64,000 nucleotides of DNA from Nageia nagi. Taxonomy: Eukaryota > Pinophyta. The notes beneath the pieces are model-generated. The model saw only the letters and a list, made by a program, of their open reading frames with translations. It was not told where the DNA came from and ran no database searches. The stretch covers positions 154,504,001 through 154,568,000 of the forward strand of contig JBITNC010000001.1 of the NCBI GenBank assembly GCA_050084985.1, in the 5' to 3' direction. Below, piece by piece: positions 34,418 through 46,600 of this stretch (the stretch's first letter is position 1; each line of letters starts with the position of its first letter). The position numbers were made by a program, and so were the translations under genes.

Positions 34418-34423
34418 TTTATT
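34418..34423 (-). terminator. candidate polyadenylation signal of the FKBP gene
   Basis: AATAAA on the minus strand lies about 117 bases after the FKBP stop codon. Position and sequence fit a plant 3' end signal. Transcript data would be needed to prove use. Confidence 0.5.
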
Positions 34424-34539
34424 CTTGCCCTCAAGTTTGATATATTAAAGGAATGAAGAAATAGGGGAGAAAAAAGGTCCGTTTAGTTTTACATCAATAC
34501 AATCTCAGCATCAGATAGTACATTTACCAAACACTGGTA

Positions 34540-34683
34540 TCAACTTTCAACGTTATGGTTGTCAACTTGTCGTATGCCCAGCAACTCTATGTCAAAAATA
34601 AGTGTTCCTAGGGTAGAACCTTCTCCATTGGCAAGACGAGTGGGATTGAAAATTGTGGTGAATAGCCTTTGCCTGTCAAAAAA
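34540..34683 (-). CDS. FKBP gene exon 4 (last coding exon)
   Basis: 47 codons plus TGA. Starts TTTTTTGACAGGCAA after tag and encodes FFDRQRLFTTIFNPTRL then LANGEGSTLGTLIFDIELL and a short charged tail. The segment FNPTRLANGEGSTLG is specific to the plant lumen subgroup of FKBPs I assign this to. Confidence 0.93.
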   Translation of the reverse strand, partial: FFDRQRLFTTIFNPTRLANGEGSTLGTLIFDIELLGIRQVDNHNVES

Positions 34684-37600
34684 CTACAGATAGAGGATAA
34701 GTTAATAACATGAAAACCATTTAATGATTTAGCCATCCTACTTCAAATTTAAAATTCCATCAACAAAGCGGGCTTTCATGAGTTAAAGCAAAAGGCAAAC
34801 TCATGAAATTTAGGTATATTTAAAACATGCAATGTATGCAGCAGCATCTTAAGAATACATCCTTCATATGTTAATTATCCCTGGTTTTAACCAATTCTCC
34901 TTATCCTTGGAAACAATGTTCCAAAACCAACTATCAACCCCAACAATATTACTATAATGATCAACTGATTAGGATGAGTTCCAGTAGAGATGGCCTAGCT
35001 GAGATTTCTCAGCGGTTGTCAGCCCCCAAAGTTTTATCTATCATTTTGCATAAGGGTCCATTGAATTTTAAATTCTTCAAAATAAGATAGCTGCTCGGTA
35101 AATTAAGGGCAACCAACCTACTTATATATATTTACAGAAGGAAAGAAGAGAGATGCAAATGAAAACTCACCACAGTTAATGCCCTGTTCAAATTTTCCAT
35201 GAGAAAAAATAGTTGCATTGCAATTTCTGTTAAAGAATCAGTTTGAAGCCATAATGGTTTATTTTTAAATTTAACGGGACCTGCTGCACAGTGAAAACGG
35301 AGTGGTAGACCCCACCTTTTAGGACCCTCCCCTTATACATTGAACAGTTCGTAAAGCTATCAAGCTATCACAGGACATAATCGAGTGAGACTTTTACCAT
35401 TTTAGGTATTTAAACATAATTACTGTGATCTTTCCTAAAATTTTAGTAAAAGCATTAACAGACTTCCAGTCTTCAAACAAGTAAGGCTACTACAAGACAT
35501 TATTATGCAATAGTTCTGGCTGTTCCCAGTGCGGGAGTCAAAACTCTTGAGTCCTAATTAAGGGTTGAAAGGTGGAAACAAGGTAGAGTTGATCATGGAA
35601 ACAAATGTCTGCATTCAAGGACTGACAAGCTTAAATTGGAAGGCAGCTGTTGATGTTATCAGCAGTGATTATTAGCATATATTAAAAGGTGATGCATACA
35701 CAACAGGCCATGTATGTATCCAATAAAATGAAGGCAGGCTGGCATAGACTAAAGACAGTATTAATATGGTTCAATTTCATACTTCACATGATAGGATTCT
35801 TCAAAGAGGTATTTCTTGCAGATGCCAAACAACACACCTCCCTTAAACATGAATTTAGATTTCCTATATTGACAAAGGAAGTTGAGAAGACAAAGAAAAG
35901 GAAAGGTTGAAACATAAGACCTGTCTAAGCACAGAGGATTGCGGCACAAAAGTCTGCTTCTGCACCAAGGCACTAATGACAAACATAAATGAAAAAAAGT
36001 TGAGGATGAGGAAGTACAGGTATCCATTTACTTGGTGATCCCTTGTCATGTACATTCACCACTGATGATAATAGTATCTTATTGCAAATAATGCTTATAG
36101 TTTGTCCAGTATGCAATGTAAATGCATCTTTAATAGGATGTCATTATCCTATTTTCTATTTTTAACAAACTGAAATGCATATTTCCATTACTGTTATTTT
36201 CTACCTTTTACCATGTTTATCATTCTTTGCAATATGTTATTTAATATTTATGGTACTCTAGTATTCTTCCTATTAATGATTTTCATATTCTATGCAAGAA
36301 TCCTATTTACAACCGACTTCCTAGTATCTATGGAGGTTCATCTTAAAAGCTTCCAAGGAAAATATACCAATCAAAGATCTAAACACCCTAGATCCCGGTG
36401 AAGATGAAATTAAGAATTACTTGTTTAATAGGTTCATACCAAGTGGTATCAAAGCCTTTTCTAGGGCCTTAATATATGTGTAAAAACAAATCTTGCCCAC
36501 TTTCAATTTGCTCTCTTTTTTTTTTTTTTTTCTTTTCTACATAGGCAATTAGGATAAAACCTGTATCAGGGGTTTTGAAATATCATGGAGAATTGATTAA
36601 GCATATAAACCCATAAATCTCCATGTGAAGTGAGGTGCAAAAGTTTTTGCACCAATATCCAAGCCTCAGATAAAACCCTTACATGGTTTTAAGCTCACAC
36701 ATACCTTACATATATTGAGAGATCTCATTGAAATTGAGTATTTTTGCAATGCATCGTGAACAGTAACTGGGAATATCATCCTCACGTTCCTAAGAAAAAG
36801 TGGATAGTATGACAAGGACAATACACTTCCTTCTTGGCTAGTGCCCCAAGTACTTTTTCCCGATTCTCAACGTATATTAAAAAGCTGCAAAAAATTGCAT
36901 ACTCCTAACCTAAGCAGCACTCGACTTACCTTATTTGGTCTTATTGTGTGAACCTGCTGAAAACTAAAAGAATAAGAAAGAGTATACAATTCCGAAAATC
37001 ACTTATTAGCTTCCTTACCTATTGCGATTCTCTTGAGAAGACTAACACTAATGTCCAGACAAAGAACACATTAAGAATTAGGATGACAAAAAGTTTCAAG
37101 ATGGTAAATTAGGTTCAGCAACTTGATCTTCAGATGGCGATCTTATTAAAGAAGAACAGGCAAGTTAGCTGTCTAAAGATTGTGATGTGCAGAAGTTAAA
37201 GAATGTTAGACAAGTGCCTTTCATGGATATTACTGGACCATGAAAATTGTGATTGTTTGGCCTTCATTTATTTTGGATGGAAACATTTGAGTTGTCTATG
37301 GCATAATAAGCTTTGCATTACTTTTTTGCACAAACGGCTGATACTCATGTTTGAATAGTCCAATTATTGGTTTATTCATGTATATCTTTTGTTCAGTCTA
37401 TTGAAAAAATAAAGTTCATGCTCCACAATGGAATAATCAAGCTCTTGGAGCAATGAGATGATTGACTAATAAAATAGAATGTTCTGTCACTGATGAGCAG
37501 GAAATAAATCTCAGTTAGTAGAACAACATTTTTCTGATTTACTAGTCGGGTCATGCCCCTATCAGAGTATTTCACCATATTTAATGCTTTCTCGAGCGCT

Positions 37601-40600
37601 TCCCTGTCAGAGCTACTGTTCCAGCATGGAAATATTATGCATAGCATCATGTATCCTGTTATGAAGACAATTACAATAAACACTACACAAGGTTTAGCTA
37701 CTCTGTATAGGTTCATAGTTTAAAAAATAGGCCTCATCTTGAGAAGGACCAGACTAGTTCCAGATCACTTAAGATGGACCTTAGTCTGTAAATACAAAAG
37801 AGTGAAAGCCTACGTGCACACATCCAATCATCAACTGTACCAGGAATCCTCCTATGCAGACATCAGAACTAGAGCTACATGCTGTATACCAATTTCTGTA
37901 ACTCAACACTCTTAACGGGAATTACTAGTTTGAGTAATCCATCTCAAAAGAAAAAGGTTATTCATTTTATGTGAACAGTGACCAATGCTCATTCTACCTA
38001 GATCTGTAGTCACAACAAACTTGTTTAAAAATAGACTAATACATAGAAATGTGGATCAAGTTAAGAATACAAATTGGGACAAAAGTCAGTCTTCCTTCCC
38101 AATTGAAACATGTTTTCTGCACCCAGGTCCTTCATGGCAAGGGGACAAATTTTCATTGATAAAAGGGACAGTACAAGGGAAGCAATTACTAAATGCCATA
38201 TGCTGATATTCAATTACAAGGGATATGCATTTTTATCATAATTTGAAAGTCTCGGTAACTTAATCAAATAACAAATAAGTTTGAGACAAAGCATGCTTTC
38301 CAAGAATGAAATGCATAAAGCGAGGAAGGAGCATCCCAACTTCTTTTACTCTGCTCATTCCCAAAGGTTTTCTGATACATCCATATTAGTATGTCATGTA
38401 TGACTTCCCAAGGCTTAATCATATATAGAACTATTGAAAATGTTTCTCTTGTTCCTAGAATCTAAAAAATGTTGCAGTCAGCATTCGAATAACCGATTGA
38501 ATATTACCTTTGAAAATAATGAAGTATATATGGCATAAATCCAGGTAGGACAAATCAAGCTTTTTTTCTTAGTTGCCAAACACAAATCCACATGTATATC
38601 ATCTTATATAGCTGATACACAGTTCATGTGAACAAGATTTTCACCAAGAATTCAACACGTACATTTGGGGGAATAGGTTCTTGAGATGTATTTTGATATC
38701 CTTCGGAAGGTGGAATGATAATTCGACGAAGACCTCCTACTTTCATTGTCCTTACTGCAGAGCTAATTCCTGGAATTACCTGCAACAGCTTTAGATTTGA
38801 GGATAAAGAAAATCTCATGTAGCTCACAGCAAATGCCATTGTATATCTGTTATTCTTTAAAGCTTCTAGAACCTTACCTATTCCATAAACATCATGTTCT
38901 ATGACATTATATTCACTAACACTTACAGTGTCAGATCCAACAGTGAAAACAAAGGGTACTGGAGCGCCCGTCTCATCTTTGTGGTCATATGTTGAATCAA
39001 AGCGCCAGCCTTGCTTTGCTGCAAGTCGGCCATAGTAATGAATAACAACCTGCAAGCCGTTATGCACAATTGTCAATTCATGATGATTGATTGGAATTCA
39101 AAAGCTAAAAGAAGTAAAACATCAAGCCAGTTTTCTAAGATGCTGTAGAAGGGGTTTTTCAACAGGTGAAGAGCTTTCCAGAGAATGTGAATGGAACTGA
39201 ACATAAAAACACACTAGGATCCTTTTTCCAAACTTCTGCCCCTGAGGGGAATGTAGGAGACAGATTGTTGATCATCCTTTCTCTACACGTTGCACTAGGA
39301 GGCGTCTCCAAGACCCCCTGGCCCCATTGAGGACCTAATATACCACATCATTCTTCCCGTTCAGCAACACTACCACCAAAATGGTTTTCAGCGACTAGCG
39401 TACTCACCATGGCAAACCAATACAACACTCAGTGGATCATGTTTACATTTAGACTGCTAGCTTATTTAAGATTTAGATCATCCTATCATGGATGCATTTG
39501 TACTCGAGTTTCCTATTATTTTATGTTTTCTTTAGTGATAGCCCTTTAGGGGTTTTGCTGGTTAGCGGACCATGATTGTGCCTGACAATCCATTGACTGC
39601 TTTTGGTCACCTGAGGACATTAATATACTTTCTTTCTTTCTTTCTACTTTTAGTTCTATCAATTTCCAGTCTCTACTTTGTTATTCCTGTTGTCTTTCTG
39701 TAATGTGAAATATTTTGCATATTTCTATCTTCAATACCCACTCTTAATCAGTAAGCACAAAACCATAAACATACGTAATGCATCTCATGAATTTCTAAAG
39801 AAGGTTTATAGAATATACAAATCTGCTGTCCGCACCGGTGACTTGCTTCTGCTATTGTGATGTTATCATCTTAGTGTTGAGAATCAGCGATTCTTTCGAA
39901 AACTAGCCCAAGCCCCAAGCCATGTTGAGCTTAACGAGCACATACACAATTCGTTGTACTCACTGAACGCTTCCTCTTCTCAGGTCCAGCAAGCTTTCTG
40001 GGTTAAGCTAGTATAACCCCTGGAATCTTCACTCTGACAAAGTCCAAGAATGAAAAACTGAACTAAATAAACACAAAAAACTTGCATATTCAAAGAATTT
40101 GCTTTCCCTTGAAGGAAGGCTTTTTCAAGTTATTGCTTATACGGTTTATTTGTTAATCATGTATGTATTGATGTTGGTACGTTACGGAATGTATACAAAA
40201 AACATTTGTCTTTGTAAAATCTGCTAAAATTATATATTTTTTCTTTGGCAATTCTTTGTTGGGATTTTTTTAACGAGTCTCTGTCAAAACATAGACCTGC
40301 CAACTCTGAGAAATATCCACATCGCAACACTCTGATTTTTGTATATCCTTGGGGTCCATAAAAAAAAAGTAAATATGAAGCTTTATGATACAAAGACGAG
40401 AAAGCTTATTTGAATTCTATCTATTTTATGTCAGCCTTGTCAGACTGAAACAGATGCATCAGGGTACGCTATGAGAATTATACTTATGCAAGAAGGAAGA
40501 CCAAAATGTTATAGTTCATAATTGTTTTCTTGGGAAAATCTTGAATTATGAAAATGTATCCAAGAAGAACTTGCCCTGATACAAACAGCAGAGAAAAGAG

Positions 40601-43600
40601 AGAACTCTATAAAAGACAAATAAACCATCATTTATATTCCTCATCAGCCCTATGAAAGAATTATCTTCCTTCAATGTTACTTACCCACTCTAACCCACAT
40701 GTCATTCACCATTGTAACGGAATATGTGAGGGAACACATGTCACATGCTATTGTAAGGGAATATGCAGATGTAAGAGAATAATTACGTAAAGAAATATAG
40801 AACATGTGTAAGGAAATATGCACAATGCAATATGCTACCTAAGATAGTTCCATTGTATAAGGTCATATATGCAAGACAAGAATTAGGGTGTAACTTATAT
40901 TTTTCTTGCTGCATATTTCCATTACTGTTATTTTATATTTTTTGCTATGTTTAGTTTTCCTCTTTTGCAATCTATTATTTAAAATTGCTCCTATTAATTA
41001 ACTTTGTCTTATACATGAAATCCTATTTACTATTTAGTAATTTACAACCAACTTCCTAGCATCTATGCAAGTTTGTATTAAAAGCTTCTATGGCAAATAT
41101 ACCAACATGAACTAAGGATTGCTTGTCTTATAAGATCAATCGCCTAGCCACCAAGAAGGTGCTAATTCCCTATCCGAGTCATGGGAGCAATTCTTCACCA
41201 AGTTGGACCTTTGCTTAAGCTACCATCAAATTCACAAGAAAAAGGATGTCGTTTCCAAAACAACTTTTTGAACACATGGAAGTCATTATGAGTTTTGCAT
41301 GATACCTTTCAGCCTCACATATGTGCCCTCCACCTTTCAAAGCTTAATGAATTGTATTTTGTGGCCCTAGCTTCAAAATTTGTATTGATGTCCTCTAATG
41401 ATATCTTGATCTACAACAAAACTTGGAGGGACAATCTCCAACACCTTGAAAACATACTACAATTATTATAGGAAAACTACCTCTACATCAAGCAATTGCG
41501 CCTTTGGGGATTGAATAGTCAAGCATTTTTGTCACATTGTCTCTAAGCACAATGTAGAGGTTGATCCAAAGAAGATAAAGGCAACGAAGGATGGTCAAAA
41601 CCCCACACCTTGAAAAGCTTACAATGATATATGGGCGTCCTAGGCTATTACTACAAGTTTATGAAAGAGTATGGTTAAATAGTCACTCCCCTCACTACCA
41701 TGTTGAAAAATAACGAAATAGGCATTGGTCAATTGAAGCCCACTATGTGCACTTCACATAGTGGGCATTATGCATGACTTAATGTCATTGAGAGTGATGC
41801 ATGCAAGGCATGTAATAGCATATTGCTAATGTAAGAAGGGAACTCACTTGCCTTCATAAGTAAGGCCTTGACTAGCAAGAACTTTGCTAAATCTACTTAT
41901 GAGAAAGAAATATTAGCAACCATTCAAGTAGTCACTCACTAGCACCTTTATCTCCAAGGAAGACATTTCTAGATCAAGACTAATCATCATAGTCTAAACT
42001 CTAAGGTACTTTTTGGAACAACGTCTCTTCTCTTGACCAATGAAAGTGGCTCACCAAAGTAATTGGGTATGATTAAGATCACTTACTGTAAAGGTAATGA
42101 AAACATTGTAGCAGATGCACTTTATCGCTTACTAGAGGAGTGTCAGAAAATAGTAGAATTGATAATAGAATAACATTAACCAATAACCAAAAATAACATA
42201 CGAAATTAACGTGGAAAACCCTACTATATGTAGAGAAAAATCATAGGGCAAAAGGGAATCTTTATTACTCTCAAACTCTTCAATGTACAAAGACAAGGTG
42301 TCATTCCCCTTATATAAGAGAAATAGAAAGATTCTAGACTTTGTAGTACATGCAAATCGTGCCCAAGAATATCCGCTCCTAAAAATAGTCATGCTTAATA
42401 ATAACCATGTGCAATCTAAAAATAGTATTGGTACACATGGAGAAGGATCATCAAGGGGCACATTGCCGCACCCTTGCACCACCATGCAGAAGAACATCGA
42501 AAATTTGTATATTCACTTCAGCTCCCAACATTCTCCCACTTGAATTCAATATACAAGAATTCTTTGCCTATCTTTCCCATCCAAGTGCCAATTGCCCAAT
42601 GTTGTCTTCATTACATTTTCAACAAGCCCTTCAAAGTTTTGCACCACTTAAACTTCTCTCTCTCAACCAACTTTGTAAGAATTTGGTTTGCTACTCCTAA
42701 ATCCTTCACCTCAAATGTCCTAGCCAACTGACCCTTAAGATCATTGTTTTTCTCCATGCTAGGGCCTGCAACTAGCATATCATTGATATATAATAAGCAT
42801 AATGGTCAGCTTCACTTCTGCTGAAACTTTGGCTCTTCATGAAGGTGTCAAATTTTTTGTACCACATCCTTGGCACCTGTTTCAAACCATACAAAGATTT
42901 ATTGAATCTGAAAACTAAATTCTTTTTTCCTCTTTCTTCATATCCATTAGGTCGATCCATATAGATCTCTTCCTTGAGATCATCATATAGGAAAGTTGTC
43001 TTCACATCAAGTTGCTCCAGTTCTAGGTTTTGTACTACTACAAGAGCATGTAAAACTCTAACAGTAGTAAGTTTTGCAATTGAAGAGAAGATGTCATTAA
43101 AGTCTATACCTATTTTTCACGCATAACCTTTTGCCACCAAGCGAGCTTTATAGTGTTCCAACAATCCATCATTTTTCTTCTTTATTTTGTACAACCACTC
43201 GCTACCATCAACCTTTCTTCCAAGTGGAAGATCCACAAGCTTCCATATTTCGTTCTTGTAAAGTGCTTCCATTTCCTCGTCCATGGCTTTTCTCCACTTT
43301 TCTACATTCTCAGACTCTCTAGCTTCCTGAAATGAGCTAGGCTCACCAACATCAGTTAACAAAGAAAAAGAACATTGTAAATCAAGAGAATACCTCACTG
43401 GACACTTTTGTGGACGTGTAGGTCTTCTAACCCAATGATATGTCAATTGTGGCACTTGATCTTGCGATTGTTGAGGCTGCTGAACTTGCTGATCAGCAGG
43501 CAGGTCAAAAGCTTCAACATGCTTATCTTCACTTTCATTATTGTTCATATTAACTTCAGCAAGCACAACTTTAGGTGTTTGTTGTTCCTCTTTCCTTCGC

Positions 43601-46600
43601 ATGGATTTTTCATTAACAATAATAACACAACTAATAATTACCTTGCAGGTAGTAGGATCCCACAATTTATACCCCTTCTATATATCTTCATAGATGAGAA
43701 AAATACATTTCTTTAATTTAGGGTCAAGTTTGGACCCTTTTTCTTTAGGCACATGGGCAAATGCATCAAAACCAAAAGTACACATATGAGACTAATCAAC
43801 TACTTTGCTATGCCAAAACTCCTTCCAAATTTGTCCATCCAATGCAGCTGTAGTTGATGTATTAATAAGGTAAATAACGGTATTAACAGCCTCAACCCAA
43901 AACATTTTCTCCAACCTAGATGAGCTAAGGATGCTTCTTGTGCATTCCATTGTTGTGTGGTTCATCCACTCAACCACACTATCCTGCTGTGTAGTATATG
44001 ATGCAGTTTTCTGAAGCTTAATTATTTGTTTTGTACATTATTTGACCTGAGACATATAATAGGCTTGCCCAAACTTTTCTCTTCTCATGTCTTAAACTCT
44101 GTGAATTTCTCCAAACCTTCTTCCTTCTTTATTAGAAAATAGATCCACAATCTTCTAGAGTAATCATTTATAAATATAAAAAAGCTAAAATACTTATAAT
44201 CACACAAGGATTGAGTGGAGACAGGTCCAAATATATAAAAATGAATTAATTGCAAAAAAGTAAAAAATCCTACTAGGGCTAGCAATAAATCGAACGAACC
44301 CTCTTTTGGATAAAAAATACCTAAATTGCAAATCATAATCCTAGCAAGCATACGTCGATCATGCATGGTTTTTAATCCTTTTTCACTCACATGCCCTAGG
44401 AATTGATGCCATAGCATCATTGCATCCCAAGCATTTCTCGAAGTTGTTGCTATTGCATTGTTTGTCACTGTATCACCGCACAAACGATACAGGGCCCTAT
44501 AAGATTCTCCTTTTGCTACTGTAAGGACTTCTTTGGTAATTTTGCAATAATTGTTACCAAAAGCAGTAGAATACCCAAGTTTATCCATCATATTGATTGA
44601 AACCAAATTCTTCCGCAAATCAAACACATGTTGTACATCACACAACATCCTTTCTCTACCATCATCCAACCTCATCCTTATGTTCCCTCTTCCCATAATT
44701 TCACAAGGATGGTCATCACCCAAGTAAAGCACGCTGCCATTTTAGGGTTGGTATTTAACAAACTAGTCTCTATGTGGAGACATGTGGAAATATGCACCCA
44801 AGTCCAAAACCCATGTATTTAAAACAGATATGTTGTTACTTATATAGAAGGCCTCACATGATGCTGCCTCTTTTGAATTTGTTGTATTGGCCTCAACTAA
44901 TGGCTGATTTTTCTTCCCACCATTCATCTCTTTCTTTAGATTCCAAAAGTCCTTTTTGGAGTGTTTTGGCTTCCCACAATGCCAACACTTCCCTTTCTAC
45001 GTGCATCTTTTTGACTTAGATCTGGACTGTGATCTTCCTTGTTAACTCCTTTTAGAATATCGATCTATCATAGATAGGGCTTCATTGGTTGAGGTCCACC
45101 TCAACTCTTCTTGCAACGAAGTTCCTAACTCAATCATTAGTATTGAGAGTTCTTGATGATACATTTATGATGGTCATAACTAAATGATCCTAGGTGTCTT
45201 GGAGGGAACAAAGTAAAGTGTTGGCTGTATCTTCATCATCCATTTTCACATTAACAAAGAACAATTTACTAGTTAAGATATTAAGCTCATTTAGATAATT
45301 TGCCACAATTGAGCTCTCCTTCATTCTCAAACTATAAAATTGATTTTTCAAGAAAATCTTATTTGTTGTTGTTTTAGTCTCATACAACTTCTCAAGAGTC
45401 TCCTATAGTTCCTTTGTAGTATTTTCTTTAGCAACATTGAATAAGAAAGAGTCTTCTAGGCATAGGAGAATTGTAGAAACCACCTTCCTATCTAGTTTTT
45501 CCCACTCCTCATATGTCATATTGTTGCCCTTATGTGCAACCCCTCTCAAGACTAGGGCTTGGTCATTCTGAACAAACAAATCCTCCACCTTCATCTTCCA
45601 TACGGTGAAGTTACTGCCATCAAACTTCTCTATCTCAAACTTGGTTACACCTCCTATCGTTGTTATAACTCCCACTCATACAAGACTCTAAACAAGTTTT
45701 AAGAGAACTTAGCTCCAGTACCAACGGTTAGAAAAACAGTAGAACTAATAACATGACAACAATAATCAACAACCAAAACTAACACACAAAATTAACGTGG
45801 AAAACCCTATTGTGTGGAGTGAAAAACCATAAGGCAAAAGGCATCTTCAATCTTTATTACTCTCAAACTTTTCAATGTATATAGACAAAGGGTCATTCCC
45901 CTTTTATAAGAAAAATGAGAAGATTCAAGAGTCCGCAGTACATGCAAACCGTGCCCAAAAATAGTTGTGCTTAATAATAGTTGCATGCTATCTAAAAATA
46001 ATGACTAAAAAATAGTATTGGTACACATGGAGGATTGTTAGGGAGTGCACCACCACACTCTCGCACCCATGCACCACCATGGAAAAGATCATAGATTTGG
46101 CCATTGACTTCACCTCCTAATAAGGAGAAGAACATATTCTATGCTAGATCGAATGGGTTACAACCCATGACTCTCCAAAATATCAAAGACCTAGCAGTTG
46201 ATTCAAAATCCAATAAAAAATTACTCTTGCCAAGGTGTATTACTACACTATAAGGGATACTTGGTAACCCTACCAAGTCTATCACCAAGACCAAATTGTT
46301 TCATGAGTTGCATTCTACTCTACTAGGGGGATAATCAAGTTTACCCTACACTTATTAGAGAACCAAGAGGAGCTTCTCAGAAGGCATGAAGTCTCCTGCT
46401 CTCCTCCACATTATGGTCTAAGTCTCAACATTTACATCTATTGCATTGAAGAACATTTCAATTTCTAGTGAGAAACCTATAATATTAGTAGTAGTAGACA
46501 GGCTGACCAAGTACACTCATTTTTGTGCATTGGGACATCCCTACATAATAATGATTGTTGTCCAACTTTTTATGGACCAAATATTTCAACTTTAAGGGTT

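Larger units (their letters stand above)
34684..38662 (-). other. FKBP gene intron 3 (3,979 bp)
   Basis: Donor GTACGT at 38,662 and acceptor ctgtag at 34,684. It holds a plus-strand LTR with primer-binding site (36,110-36,456), a run of about 17 T at 36,516-36,532, and otherwise sequence I cannot assign, including 107- and 88-residue minus-strand frames without family resemblance. Confidence 0.85.
42141..46122 (-). mobile_element. Ty1/copia element I, internally deleted, nested in element J
   Basis: LTRs at 42,141-42,530 (3') and 45,726-46,122 (5') face the minus strand. The flanks are aggag at 42,136-42,140 and 46,123-46,127, an exact target duplication. The interior runs gag, protease, pre-integrase, integrase, RT, but stops shortly after the YxDD box: the RNase H region is missing, so the element is only 3.98 kb. 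It lies in the same sense as the FKBP gene. Confidence 0.93.

Noticed and set aside
37393-37716. 107-residue minus-strand frame in FKBP intron 3 with a hydrophobic N-terminal segment
   Set aside because: No recognisable family, no splice-consistent role, and it sits inside an intron with AT-rich sequence. It would be a candidate only with transcript support.
38624-39076. A single 150-residue uninterrupted minus-strand gene covering exons 2 and 3
   Set aside because: The middle 49 residues have no FKBP similarity and are bounded by standard splice sites, and both ends of the frame extend into introns beyond splice signals. It is two exons and an open intron.
40157-40393. 78-residue minus-strand frame in FKBP intron 1, same strand as the gene
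   Set aside because: Considered as an extra exon, but it matches no part of an FKBP and the exon 1 to exon 2 junction is already in phase without it.
36444-41135. Possibility that exons 2 and 3 were captured inside an LTR element (LTR with primer site on the left, RNase H fragment and LTR on the right)
   Set aside because: Exons 1-4 are in correct order, phase and strand, as expected for the native gene, and the RNase H fragment at 40,442 belongs to a different gypsy lineage from element J. Two independent insertions explain it better.
42772-45675. Elements as endogenous pararetrovirus or other virus copies
   Set aside because: Paired LTRs, target duplications and copia/gypsy domain order identify retrotransposons; no movement protein, coat protein or envelope-like region was seen.
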